Source of the DNA: JBBKWQ01 sp037969115
GTDB taxonomy: Bacteria; Actinomycetota; Acidimicrobiia; Acidimicrobiales; Ilumatobacteraceae
Direction of reading: 5' to 3'
Assembly (NCBI GenBank): GCA_037969115.1
Contig: JBBKWQ010000023.1
Span: forward strand, 1 to 38,380
Length of the DNA stretch: 38,380 nucleotides
The translations under genes were made by a program, and so were the position numbers. The notes under the pieces are model-generated. The model saw nothing but the letters and a program-made list of their open reading frames with translations. It was not told the origin of the DNA and did no database searches. This document shows positions 8,652-16,362 of this stretch, one piece after another. Each line of letters begins with the position of its first letter. Position 1 is the first letter of the stretch.

Positions 8652-8972
8652 ATGGGCACGAAAGTGTTGGCCGACACCACGGTCGAAGTGAGCGACGAGG
8701 GCTTCTTCGTCGACGCGAATCAGTGGACCGAAGCGATGGCTCCGATCCTCGCGGAGGAAGTCGGCGTACCGACTCCGCTCAACGATCGGCACTGGCAGGT
8801 GCTCCACTACATGCGTCAGGAGTACTTCGAGAAGGGAACCGGACCAACGGTTCGCAAGCTCGGCAAGTCGTCCGGCGTCCCGGTGAAGGAACTCTTCCAG
8901 CTGTTCCCCAAAGGCCCCGCGAAGCTCGCGGCCTACTGCGCCGGCATTCCCAAGCCGCGCGGCTGCATCTGA
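8652..8972 (+). CDS. DsrC/TusE-family sulfur carrier protein
   Basis: This 106-residue protein has the DsrC fold signature: DEGFFVDANQWTEAMAPILA, then TPLNDRHWQVLHYMRQEYFE, PTVRKLGK and LFQLFPKGPAKLAAYCAGIP. It ends PKPRGCI, placing the conserved penultimate cysteine (CysA, C105). Canonical DsrC has a second cysteine 11 residues earlier (C-x10-C). Here that position is alanine (A94), and a cysteine occurs two residues later (C96), giving C-x8-C. The protein therefore has two C-terminal cysteines, but not at the usual spacing. The start ATG has AAAGGA upstream. It sits between SQR and a DsrE2-like protein, and no dsrAB is in the window, so it probably shuttles persulfide sulfur rather than serving dissimilatory sulfite reductase (inference). 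Confidence 0.87.
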   Translation: MGTKVLADTTVEVSDEGFFVDANQWTEAMAPILAEEVGVPTPLNDRHWQVLHYMRQEYFEKGTGPTVRKLGKSSGVPVKELFQLFPKGPAKLAAYCAGIPKPRGCI

Positions 8973-9029
8973 GCAGCGACTCGCCAGCCAACACCCGAAT
9001 CATTCGACCAACGAGAACGGAGTCTCGAC

Positions 9030-9551
9030 ATGACCACCATCGCCGACACGGCAGCCGACACCGGAGCGGAGTCGCCCGCTGTGCCCCGCCCCACCATCGA
9101 GAAGGTGTCGATCATCATCTCGAAAGGTGCCCTCGAGGACATCTACCCGGGCTTGATCATGGCCAACGGTGCTCGCAACGAAGGCATCGAAGCCAACCTC
9201 TTCTTCACGTTCTTCGGCATGGATGCGATCCACAAGGAGCGTCACGACCACATCAAGGTCGCCACGGTCGGCAACCCCGGCCTCCACATCCCCACGTGGG
9301 CCGGTGGGCTGCCCGGTGTGTCCGCGCTGATGACGAAGTACATGGAGCATCAGATCGAGAAGCTCGACTTCCCCGGCATCGCCGAGTTCGTCGAGATGAT
9401 CTCCGACACGGGCGCCGGACTGTACGCCTGCCAGGCGTCGGTCGACCTGTTCGGAATCGAACGCGACGACCTCATCGACGAGGTCAGCGACATCATCACC
9501 GTCGGCGAGTTCTACGACATGGCCGCCGGCGGCCACATCATCTTCACCTGA
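9030..9551 (+). CDS. DsrE2-like (DsrE/DsrF/DrsH family) sulfurtransferase
   Basis: After an acidic, probably disordered N-terminus of about 25 residues, this 173-residue protein shows the DrsE_2 pattern: KVSIIISKGALEDIYPGLIM, FFTFFGMDAIHKE, HIKVATVGNPGLHIP, a GALPGM-like GGLPGVSALMTKYM and the cysteine block LYACQASVDLFGIERDDLID. The Cys in ACQ is the conserved persulfide-carrying residue in this family. Proteins of this type pass sulfane sulfur to carriers such as TusA or DsrC. The ATG has GGAG 7 nt upstream. It is the third gene of the SQR operon, and transcription probably ends at the hairpin 33 nt downstream. No TusA homologue is in the window. Confidence 0.85.
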   Translation: MTTIADTAADTGAESPAVPRPTIEKVSIIISKGALEDIYPGLIMANGARNEGIEANLFFTFFGMDAIHKERHDHIKVATVGNPGLHIPTWAGGLPGVSALMTKYMEHQIEKLDFPGIAEFVEMISDTGAGLYACQASVDLFGIERDDLIDEVSDIITVGEFYDMAAGGHIIFT

Positions 9552-9583
9552 CCGCTGCAACGATCACCGGCGCAGTGCGAACG

Positions 9584-9619
9584 CGATGCTGCCCGCGGCA
9601 TGCGCCGCGGGCAGCATCG
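9584..9619. terminator. Strong GC-rich hairpin between convergent genes
   Basis: A perfect 16-bp stem (9584-9599 with 9604-9619; left arm CGATGCTGCCCGCGGC) has a 4-nt loop. It lies between the stop of the DsrE2-like gene and the stop of the leftward DUF11-like gene. There is no T tract on either side, so it is an atypical intrinsic terminator, but its position fits a bidirectional terminator. Confidence 0.7.
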
Positions 9620-9651
9620 ACCCGCTCAATCGGGTCGCTGATCGGTTCGAA

Positions 9652-11754
9652 TCACCAGCGCCGCTCGACGATGTAGAACTTCACCGGATCGGTGTCGTCC
9701 ACAACCGTGCCACGGGGTGAGATGCCCGTGACCGTGGAGTACATCGCGACATACTCCGGGTGTTCGGCGATGATCGTGGCCGGTGTGCACCACATCGACT
9801 CGCCGGGCTGGAGTGTGGTCTTCGGACATGTCCGCAGACCGAGGGTGTCGTCCACGACGACGATGTCGTTCAGCACCGTGTCACCGGTATTGGTGACCAG
9901 GTAGTCGAACCTCACCTCATCGCCGACGTACACCTTGAGCCCGGGTGGATAGTCCGAGTCGTGTCCGTTGACGTACTTCTCGATGTCGACGTCCGGGTGC
10001 TCCACCTTCTTGACGACCACGAAGTTCACCGGGTCCATGTCCATCACCAGCGTGCCGCCGCCGATGCCGGTCGCCGTCGCCTTCATGAACATCGGTCCGG
10101 GATGGGTGACGACATCCGAATGGGGGTCGCATACCATCGCCTCGCCCACGGCGAGTGTGGTCTTCGGACAGTTGACGGGTCCGAGCGTCGAATCAACGAC
10201 CGACACACCGGTCAAGGGTACGTCGCCGGTGTTCATGACGACGTACGTGAACGTCACCGTGTCACCGACATCGAACGACGGACCGGGCGCCTCGTCGGCG
10301 TCGTATCCGTTGACGTACTTCTCGACATCGATTGCCGGATTCGAGACCTTCGGGATGACCAGGAAGTTGACCGGATCCATGTCCATCACCGGAGTCCCGG
10401 CGCCTGTTCCCGTTGCCGTGGCCTTCATGGACATCGGGCCGGGCTGGTGCGGGACCTCGGTGTTGGGACCGCACGCCATCGTCTCGCCGACTGCCAGCGT
10501 GTCCTTCGGACACGAAACCGGTCCCAAGGTGGAGTCGACCACCGACACGCCCGTCAAGGGGACGTCGCCGGTGTTCGTGACGACGTAGCCGAACGTGACC
10601 GTGTCGCCCACCTGAACGGTCGGCCCCGGTGGATTGTCGGCGTCTTCACCGTTGACCGACTTCTCGATGTCGATCATCGGGTTCGCAGGAACGACCGCGA
10701 GGAAGTACACGGGGTCGGAATCGGAGACCTCCTGGGTCACGGGGAAGAACGAATCACCGCACTGCTTGTCGATCTTGCCGTCCTTGTACTTGATGATCTG
10801 GTAGGCAGCGAGCTGCCACGCGGTGTCGACGCCCTGCTCGGGTCCGTCCTTCTCGCCCCATCCTCCTTCGAACTTGTCGGAGCACGAGAGGTGCACCTCC
10901 ATTCCTGTCGGACTGCTGACCGATGTGCCGCCGGCATTCGGGAGGAAGAAGGTGTTGTCGTCGGGGGCGCTGCCAGAGATCGTCGTACCGTTCACGAACG
11001 AGAAGCTGTAGAGCCGGCCCTTGCCGTTACCGGGAATCGGATCGGTAATTCCGGGTGCTCCGGTCGCACCGATCGCGGTGACTTCGGCTTCCATGAACAT
11101 CTGGCCGGGTGTTGTGACGACTTCGCTGTTCGGGCTGCAATCCATCGATTCGCCGACGGCGAGCGTCGTGCTCGGGCACGAGATCGGTCCCAGCGTCAGG
11201 TCGACCGCAGCAACGCTGGTGAGTGGGACCTCGCCAGTGTTGGTGACGACGTAGTCGAACGTCACGGTGTCGCCGACGTTGACCACCGGGCCGGTGGGAT
11301 CGTCGGCGTCCTGGCCGTTGACGAACTTCTCGATGTCGATCGCGGGAATGCCCACCGGGGTCGGAGGACCGAAATTGTCGCTACACGACTTGTCGATCTT
11401 TCCGTCCTTGATCTTCTGGATGCTGTAGGAAGTGAGTTGCCACGCAGTGTCGACGCCCTGCTCGGGCCCGTCCTTCTGCCCCCAGCCGCCCTCGAACTTG
11501 TCCGAGCACGACAAGTGGACTTCCATGCCGGTCGGATTCTCGACGGAGGATCCTCCGGCGCCGGCAAGGAACGCCGTCTTGTCCTGCGCGGAACCCGCGA
11601 GCGTTGTCCCGTTCACGAACTCGAACGAGTACTGGTAGGTCGTGCTTCCTGCGGCCGCAGGCGACGACACGCCGACAGCCACGGCCATCGACATCACCGC
11701 CGCCAGACCGATCCATCGCACTCGATAACGTCTCAACTTCGACGCAACTGACAT
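9652..11754 (-). CDS. Secreted repeat protein with DUF11-like modules
   Basis: This 700-residue exported protein has an N-terminal signal peptide: a basic n-region, then the hydrophobic IGLAAVMSMAVAVGV, ending SPAAAG near residue 36. Two kinds of module follow in the order A-B-A-B-B-B. Module A (about residues 38-127 and 247-337) contains MEVHLSCSDKFEGGWG and KDGPEQGVDTAWQL. Module B (about 139-229, 361-451, 475-565 and 589-680) contains IDIEK.VNG.DAD, VGDTVTF.YVVTNTG and a conserved Cys pair, and resembles DUF11 / Ig-like repeats of bacterial surface proteins. There is no LPXTG motif or C-terminal membrane helix, so the anchoring is unknown. GGAGG lies 6 nt upstream of the ATG. It follows the sigma-CHAT-subtilisin operon on the same strand after 131 nt. 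A structural or adhesive role outside the cell is likely; whether the subtilisin processes it is speculation. Confidence 0.78.
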   Translation of the reverse strand: MSVASKLRRYRVRWIGLAAVMSMAVAVGVSSPAAAGSTTYQYSFEFVNGTTLAGSAQDKTAFLAGAGGSSVENPTGMEVHLSCSDKFEGGWGQKDGPEQGVDTAWQLTSYSIQKIKDGKIDKSCSDNFGPPTPVGIPAIDIEKFVNGQDADDPTGPVVNVGDTVTFDYVVTNTGEVPLTSVAAVDLTLGPISCPSTTLAVGESMDCSPNSEVVTTPGQMFMEAEVTAIGATGAPGITDPIPGNGKGRLYSFSFVNGTTISGSAPDDNTFFLPNAGGTSVSSPTGMEVHLSCSDKFEGGWGEKDGPEQGVDTAWQLAAYQIIKYKDGKIDKQCGDSFFPVTQEVSDSDPVYFLAVVPANPMIDIEKSVNGEDADNPPGPTVQVGDTVTFGYVVTNTGDVPLTGVSVVDSTLGPVSCPKDTLAVGETMACGPNTEVPHQPGPMSMKATATGTGAGTPVMDMDPVNFLVIPKVSNPAIDVEKYVNGYDADEAPGPSFDVGDTVTFTYVVMNTGDVPLTGVSVVDSTLGPVNCPKTTLAVGEAMVCDPHSDVVTHPGPMFMKATATGIGGGTLVMDMDPVNFVVVKKVEHPDVDIEKYVNGHDSDYPPGLKVYVGDEVRFDYLVTNTGDTVLNDIVVVDDTLGLRTCPKTTLQPGESMWCTPATIIAEHPEYVAMYSTVTGISPRGTVVDDTDPVKFYIVERRW
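9715..11340 (-). repeat. Four in-gene B-module repeats (DUF11-like, about 270 nt each)
   Basis: Four copies lie near 11068-11340, 10402-10674, 10060-10332 and 9715-9990. Copies 2 and 3 are the most alike: both encode NTGDVPLTGVSVVDSTLGPV and share long nucleotide runs, which suggests recent duplication. Copy 4 is the most divergent (DTVLNDIVVVDDTLG). The spacing between copies 2, 3 and 4 is about 342 nt. Confidence 0.75.
10744..11643 (-). repeat. Duplicated A module inside the surface-protein gene
   Basis: Two copies lie near 11374-11643 and 10744-11016. They encode almost the same core (EVHLSCSDKFEGGWG, KDGPEQGVDTAWQL, KDGKIDK.C.D.F). Each copy is followed by a B module, so an A-B unit appears to have been duplicated first and the B module then amplified alone. 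Confidence 0.7.
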
Positions 11755-11780
11755 TGTGCTGCCTCCACTGCTTGTCTGGC

Positions 11781-11823
11781 GCGTGGGATTCCACGCCCCT
11801 CTCTAGTGGCGCTCGCAGAGGGG
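11781..11823 (-). promoter_or_regulatory. Structured 5' leader of the DUF11-like gene
   Basis: Two inverted repeats lie between the start codon and the upstream gene: CCCCTCT/AGAGGGG (11796-11802 and 11817-11823) and GCGTGG/CCACGC (11781-11786 and 11791-11796). They share one base, so the two stems would compete in the RNA. The ribosome site GGAGG lies just downstream. A regulatory leader or an operator are both possible; no known riboswitch was recognised. Confidence 0.3.
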
Positions 11824-11836
11824 TTTGATACAGGCA

Positions 11837-11863
11837 GTCCGAACTTTCGCGAAAACGTCGGAC
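11837..11863 (-). terminator. Imperfect hairpin after the subtilisin gene
   Basis: The arms GTCCGA/TCGGAC flank a central palindrome TTTCGCGAAA (11845-11854), with a small asymmetric internal loop. It begins about 22 nt past the protease stop on the minus strand, which suits a terminator for the sigma-CHAT-protease operon, though no T tract follows. It could also be an operator for the next gene. Confidence 0.35.
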
Positions 11864-11885
11864 GCCAGGTCAGAAGACCCGGTGG

Positions 11886-13115
11886 TCAGCCGAGTTCGTC
11901 GAAGCTGCTCATGAGGTCGATCATTCCGTACTTGATCTTGTGGCCGTGACCGGGCTTTCGACTCGACTTACGGATTGCGTTGATGACCTTCTTCGGCTTC
12001 TGTTCGGTCGAAACGGCGATGAGGAGTGCAGCCTGACCAGTGACGAACGGTGCGGCCATCGAACTCCCGCTCCAGATGCCGAACTGTCCATCGGGCAGCG
12101 CGCTCATCACCGACACCCCGGGAGCAGCGACTTCGACCCAGCCGCCGTGGTTGGCGAACGAGGCCATCTCCTGCGCGTCGAGATCGAGTGCACCGACCGA
12201 CATCACGTCCTTCTCGGCAGCCGGGTATCGCTTGTCGTCGAGCCCGTCGTTTCCGGCGGCCGCGACGACCAGCACATCAGCATCCTTGGCGTACTTCAAT
12301 GCATCCTCGAGCATCTTGGATTTCGACTGGTGGTCGAGACCGAACGAGAGATTGATCACGTCGACCTCGCGATCAGTGGCGTCGAAGATCGCGGCGGCTA
12401 CGGCGAACACCCGGCCCTCGCCCTCGGAGTCGAGCACGCGGTACGGCACGATGTCGGCATCGGGCGCAACCTGCACGACGATTCCCGCAACGTGCGTGCC
12501 GTGCCCCCACGTCTCGTCGGCCATGCCGTCGCCGTCGGCGTCGAGTCCGCTGCGTTCGTCATCCGGGTCGTCGTCGTCGTCGACGAAATCCCAACCGGTC
12601 TGCACGTGACCGTCGAACGCCTCGTGATCGGCGTCGATTCCGGTGTCGAGGATCGCCACCGATGTACCTTCGCCCGTGCTGATCTGGTGGGCCAGATCGA
12701 GTCGCAGCGGTTCGAGACCCGTACCGAACGCGACGCCGTTCGACGTCATCGGACGCGGACCCAACGGCCACGCGTGGGCTCGGTTCCCGTCGGCCGAGGC
12801 ACCTTCGTAGTTGGGTTCGGCGTAGCGGACACGTTCGTCCTTGTCGAACGCCTTCTTCACCTTGCCCTCGTCGAGCGTCTCGGTGGATCCATAGAGATGG
12901 ATGTTCTGCCGTCCGACCAACGTGTCGAGCAACACGACGTCGTTGGTGGCTGCGACCGCGAACGGATCGGCACCGTCCTCGAGCCAGACGATGATCTCGG
13001 TGGCGATGTCGTACGGCCCTTCACCACCCTGCTCAGCGGACGCAGGTCCGGTCGGGATCAACATGGTCACGAGCCCCAAGCTGGTCGCGATTGTCATTGG
13101 CAGCCATCGTTTCAT
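11886..13115 (-). CDS. Secreted S8 family serine protease (subtilisin-like)
   Basis: This 409-residue subtilase has a signal peptide (MKRWLPMTIATSLGLVTMLI, cleavage probably after PASA at residue 27). A pro-region follows, then the catalytic domain with Asp157 (AILDTGID), His205 (WGHGTHVAG), oxyanion Asn289 (AAAGNDG) and Ser352 (WSGSSMAAPF). A very acidic loop (DDDDDPDDERSGLDADGDG, about 179-197) resembles a calcium-binding insertion. All catalytic residues are present, so an active exported protease is expected. Its ATG overlaps the stop of the TPR-CHAT gene by 4 nt (ATGA), making it the fourth gene of an operon headed by a sigma factor. Coupling of a secreted subtilase to a cytoplasmic caspase-like protein is unusual. 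The substrate is unknown; the neighbouring repeat protein is one candidate. Confidence 0.92.
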   Translation of the reverse strand: MKRWLPMTIATSLGLVTMLIPTGPASAEQGGEGPYDIATEIIVWLEDGADPFAVAATNDVVLLDTLVGRQNIHLYGSTETLDEGKVKKAFDKDERVRYAEPNYEGASADGNRAHAWPLGPRPMTSNGVAFGTGLEPLRLDLAHQISTGEGTSVAILDTGIDADHEAFDGHVQTGWDFVDDDDDPDDERSGLDADGDGMADETWGHGTHVAGIVVQVAPDADIVPYRVLDSEGEGRVFAVAAAIFDATDREVDVINLSFGLDHQSKSKMLEDALKYAKDADVLVVAAAGNDGLDDKRYPAAEKDVMSVGALDLDAQEMASFANHGGWVEVAAPGVSVMSALPDGQFGIWSGSSMAAPFVTGQAALLIAVSTEQKPKKVINAIRKSSRKPGHGHKIKYGMIDLMSSFDELG

Positions 13116-15892
13116 CTGTGTGACCTTTCAGTGATCGAGTCGTCGTGATCGCGAGTTCCCGTTCCGGATGCGCCGCCCACCAAAATGGTCGACGCCCAGT
13201 GATAGGGGTGCGGATGTGATTCGCGTGTGGCGAGTTGTGCACGACGGAGGGCATCGGCATCCCGTCGTCCGCGAGCGAGACCCTGATGGAGGACCGACAT
13301 CAGCTGTGTTGTCGCGACGTCGTCGGCCGGCCACAACGAGGCGATCACCCCGCTGGCACCGGCAGCGAGGAGCGCACGGGGAAGGCCCACCACTTCGCGG
13401 AGCGGCCCGGACGCATGTCGGCTGCCGGTGTCGCATGCGCTGAGCACGACGAGTTGACCGGCGAGTTCGAGGCGGGAGATCTCGGCGGCGGTGACCCACC
13501 GGTCGGCCAGCCGAATCGCCGAGAACTCGGGAGCGTCGTCACGGAAGAGTCCGTGACCCGCGACGTGGATGACGTCGTACTCGGAGGCCTGCGCGATGAA
13601 CGCCGCGGCGGTGGCATCGTCACCCTGGAGCACGACACATCGGCCGGCCGCAGCTTCCCACGCCTCGCCGACCCGCGCCGCCTCGACGGCTGCCAGGGGT
13701 GCAAATTGGTCGGCCGTGCCCATCGCGAGCGCGCCACGGTGTGAGCGGACGTGGCTGCACAGCAACTGATCGACGCTGACCGATGGCGTCTGTCGAATCG
13801 CGAACCGGTCGACGAGAAACCCGCGACCGTCGTGGAGCGCTGCGAACGGCACGGCGCCGATCGGCCCGTCGGCGACGACGGTGAGCGGTCCGCCATCGGG
13901 AATGTGCTCCGCCAATGGTGCGACCAGGCACGAGTGCAGCTCGCGGAGCGCCTCGAGCGTTGCGTCGTAGACCAGGTCGAAATGTCGGGCGACCACTTCG
14001 GGGTGCTCGAACCTCCGCCACTGCACGACCAGTTGGCTCAGGAGGTGCTCGATTCGCGACACCTCGCACACCTTCCGGTGGACGTGGGTCGTCGATCCGA
14101 CGCCGACGAACGCGATCACTTCCTGCTGAATGATCCGGTAACACAGCGTTCTCGGTGGGATGTGCGTCGCTCTGTCGAATCTCGCCACTGGAGCGGTGGC
14201 CACGAGGAGCTTCGGTTTCGCATGTCGCTCCAGCCGTCGTGCACGTCCCGTCAGTTCGTCGACGAGTGGTCCGCGTGCGGTGAGGAGACGGTCGTAGGTG
14301 GAGCGCAACTCCGCCCGAACCGTGGCGTCGTCGGCGGACCGAGACTGCTCGCGCATGGCCTCGACGAGACCTCGGCTATGCATCGAATCGACGAGGCCGA
14401 CGGCCCCGCCAACGTCGCCACTGTCCAACAGCAACTCGATCATGTCGTCGGCTGCGGCGCGACGCGCCCCGTCGAATCGTTGACGCGGGCCGTCGCCGTC
14501 GAGCGTCGAGCGAATGTCGTTCAGCGCGGCGGCGGCGATGTCGAGATGCTTTCGAGCACCCGGCCGGTCTCCGACGCGTCGGAGCAATCTGCCGGTGCGG
14601 TGGTGCAGCTGCCACGTCAGGTCGGGTACCCCCAGGGGCTCGATCAGCGTCGTGGCGAGGCGAACACAGTCGGCGGCACGCCGGGGATCGGCGACGTCGT
14701 AGTGCTTCGCCGCCGCGAGAAGTGCGAGTGCATACTCCGCCGGTCGTTCACCGTCGGACAACATCTCGATCGCCGTCTCGATCGAGTCTGCGGGGTCGGG
14801 TTCCAGCGCGGACGCGGCGAGGCAGGTGCGAGCCAGCAGCGTTCGGTCGCCCGTGGACGCGAACAGCGATCGAGCCAACTCGAACGCGGCCCCGGCGCCG
14901 GCAGTCACTCCGGCTCGTGCGAGCACGGCTCCACGCCCGAGATGGACCTTCCCGAGATCGCGTTTCAGTCCTGCCTCCGACAGCGGCCCGACGAGATCAT
15001 CATAGAGGTCGAGCGCCTCGACATCGAGATTGAGCGTGACCAGACAATCGGCGCGTCCGAGTTGAGCCCGTAACCAGTCGGTGGTGTGATCGAGACCCTT
15101 CAATGCCGATTCAGCGGCGTCGAGACAGCGGAAAGCTTCGAGGTACCGCCCGGCCGCGATCCAGGCCTCCGACAAATTCGTGAGGCACAACGCTTCGTTC
15201 AGTCGATCGGCCGTGTCGACGAAGAACGTGAGTGCGACCTCGAGCACATCGATTGCTTCGATCGGCCGAGCGAGTTCGCAGAGTTCGACGCCTCGGTTGA
15301 GCGACGCCCTGGCGGAATCATCTCGGGCACCTAGGTGGTCGTAGCAGGCCGAAGCGGAGGCGTACGCGTCGAGTGCATCGGCATGGCGGCCGAGATATCC
15401 GAGAGCGACGCCGGTGTTCTCTTCGACCGCAGCCCGCAGCCACGTGATTTCCGGGTCGTCAGGAGTGTCGCCGTGTCGTTCGAGTTCATCGGCGACCTTG
15501 CGGCCGACCGCGGCCGCCTCATCGTGGCGACCGAGATCGTCGAGCACGTGCATCCGGCCGAGGTTCGTACGGAGTGCCTCGTTGGTTTCTTCGATCGAGC
15601 GCCAGCAGCTTTCGGCGGCGTCGATGAGATCCAGGGCAGCTTCCGCCTCGCCGAGCGAGACGAGAACTCGAGCCAGGGCGTATCTGCCGCGGGCGGCCGC
15701 CGCGACGTGCTGCGATTCGTCGGCCTTGCGTACGATCTGTTCGAGTTCGAGGCGCGCCTCGGCCGGATCACGACCGGGGCTGTCGATCACCGCTGCGATG
15801 CGGCCGAGCAGGGTGTCCGACGGGGCCGTGCTCGAATCGTCAGCGCGATCGGACCTCGGTGCACCGGGCGGGCCGGCCGGCCCGGCGCTCAT
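13112..15892 (-). CDS. TPR-CHAT (caspase-like) protein
   Basis: This protein of about 926 residues starts MSAGPAGPPGAPRSD. Roughly residues 30-500 are helical, TPR-like repeats rich in alanine and leucine (for example RGRYALARVLVSLGEAEAAL and ALCLTNLSEAWIAAGRYLEA). The C-terminal third is a CHAT domain, the caspase-HetF associated peptidase fold. Its dyad is visible: His near 780 in IHVAGHGLF and Cys near 820 in VLSACDTGS, followed by GLPRALLAAGASGVIASLWP. No signal peptide or membrane helix is seen, so it should act in the cytoplasm. The start at 15892 overlaps the stop of the small upstream gene (ATGA); a longer reading frame upstream of it merely overlaps other genes. TPR-CHAT proteins act as regulated proteases in some defence and signalling systems, including the CRISPR type III-E Craspase. 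Here the partners are a sigma factor and a subtilase. Confidence 0.88.
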   Translation of the reverse strand: MSAGPAGPPGAPRSDRADDSSTAPSDTLLGRIAAVIDSPGRDPAEARLELEQIVRKADESQHVAAAARGRYALARVLVSLGEAEAALDLIDAAESCWRSIEETNEALRTNLGRMHVLDDLGRHDEAAAVGRKVADELERHGDTPDDPEITWLRAAVEENTGVALGYLGRHADALDAYASASACYDHLGARDDSARASLNRGVELCELARPIEAIDVLEVALTFFVDTADRLNEALCLTNLSEAWIAAGRYLEAFRCLDAAESALKGLDHTTDWLRAQLGRADCLVTLNLDVEALDLYDDLVGPLSEAGLKRDLGKVHLGRGAVLARAGVTAGAGAAFELARSLFASTGDRTLLARTCLAASALEPDPADSIETAIEMLSDGERPAEYALALLAAAKHYDVADPRRAADCVRLATTLIEPLGVPDLTWQLHHRTGRLLRRVGDRPGARKHLDIAAAALNDIRSTLDGDGPRQRFDGARRAAADDMIELLLDSGDVGGAVGLVDSMHSRGLVEAMREQSRSADDATVRAELRSTYDRLLTARGPLVDELTGRARRLERHAKPKLLVATAPVARFDRATHIPPRTLCYRIIQQEVIAFVGVGSTTHVHRKVCEVSRIEHLLSQLVVQWRRFEHPEVVARHFDLVYDATLEALRELHSCLVAPLAEHIPDGGPLTVVADGPIGAVPFAALHDGRGFLVDRFAIRQTPSVSVDQLLCSHVRSHRGALAMGTADQFAPLAAVEAARVGEAWEAAAGRCVVLQGDDATAAAFIAQASEYDVIHVAGHGLFRDDAPEFSAIRLADRWVTAAEISRLELAGQLVVLSACDTGSRHASGPLREVVGLPRALLAAGASGVIASLWPADDVATTQLMSVLHQGLARGRRDADALRRAQLATRESHPHPYHWASTILVGGASGTGTRDHDDSITERSHR

Positions 15893-16362
15893 GTGGGATC
15901 GCCCGGGCGAAGGTCGACGATCATCTCGAGCACATCGACGGCGGTGGTCACTGCGACGGTGTACACCGACGGTTCGAGGACGCTGAGGTCGAACTGACCC
16001 ACCTCGTCGGTCGACGCCGCCGACACGAGATCGTCGAGCTGGTACACCCGCACGATGGCGCCCGATGTCGGTGCCGGACACAACAGCTGCCCCGTCAGAC
16101 GGAGCCTGTCGGCGTTCGGCACCACATCGAGAAGTACGTCGCAGCGACCCGCCTCGTACGACATCGTCCAAGCCGACGTACCGGCACCACGAGCGCCGAC
16201 GAGCTGGCCACCGAAGCGCGTGTCACTCGCGAGCCGGGCGCTCACGACCGGAAGCTGCTGCCGGAACATGGCGCGGAGCCGCGCCGAAACGTCGGGCGGA
16301 ACGAGTGGCAGTGGAAGATGTGCCGCCGCCGAACGGACGAGGTCGTCGGGATCTCCGCTCAC
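15889..16362 (-). CDS. Small uncharacterised protein of the sigma-CHAT operon
   Basis: The protein is about 157 residues and starts at a GTG (VSGDPDDLVRSAAAHLPLPL) that overlaps the sigma-factor stop by 4 nt (GTGA); its own stop overlaps the CHAT start by 4 nt. The N-terminal half is mixed helical and contains VSARLRAMFRQQLP. The C-terminal half looks like a beta-sandwich of the carboxypeptidase-regulatory / SpaA type: SGAIVRVYQLDDL, then TDEVGQFDLSVLEPSVYTVAV. No transmembrane helix or zinc-binding motif of a classical anti-sigma factor is seen. Its position between a sigma factor and a protease makes it a candidate regulator or cleavage target, but that is inference. I do not recognise a named family with confidence. 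Confidence 0.75.
   Translation of the reverse strand: MSGDPDDLVRSAAAHLPLPLVPPDVSARLRAMFRQQLPVVSARLASDTRFGGQLVGARGAGTSAWTMSYEAGRCDVLLDVVPNADRLRLTGQLLCPAPTSGAIVRVYQLDDLVSAASTDEVGQFDLSVLEPSVYTVAVTTAVDVLEMIVDLRPGDPT

Noticed and set aside
9715..11643. Possible CRISPR-like or satellite repeat array
   Set aside because: The repeats are about 270 nt long, stay in frame, diverge by codon position and encode recognisable protein modules.
9760..11751. 663-codon open frame on the plus strand opposite the surface-protein gene
   Set aside because: It mirrors the repeat gene, has a low-complexity Arg/His/Asp/Val-rich translation and no recognisable domain. In GC-rich coding DNA the opposite strand is often open.
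15893..16171. Longer N-terminus for the TPR-CHAT protein
   Set aside because: The extension is an Arg-rich out-of-frame reading of the upstream gene; the ATG at 15892 overlaps the upstream stop by 4 nt.
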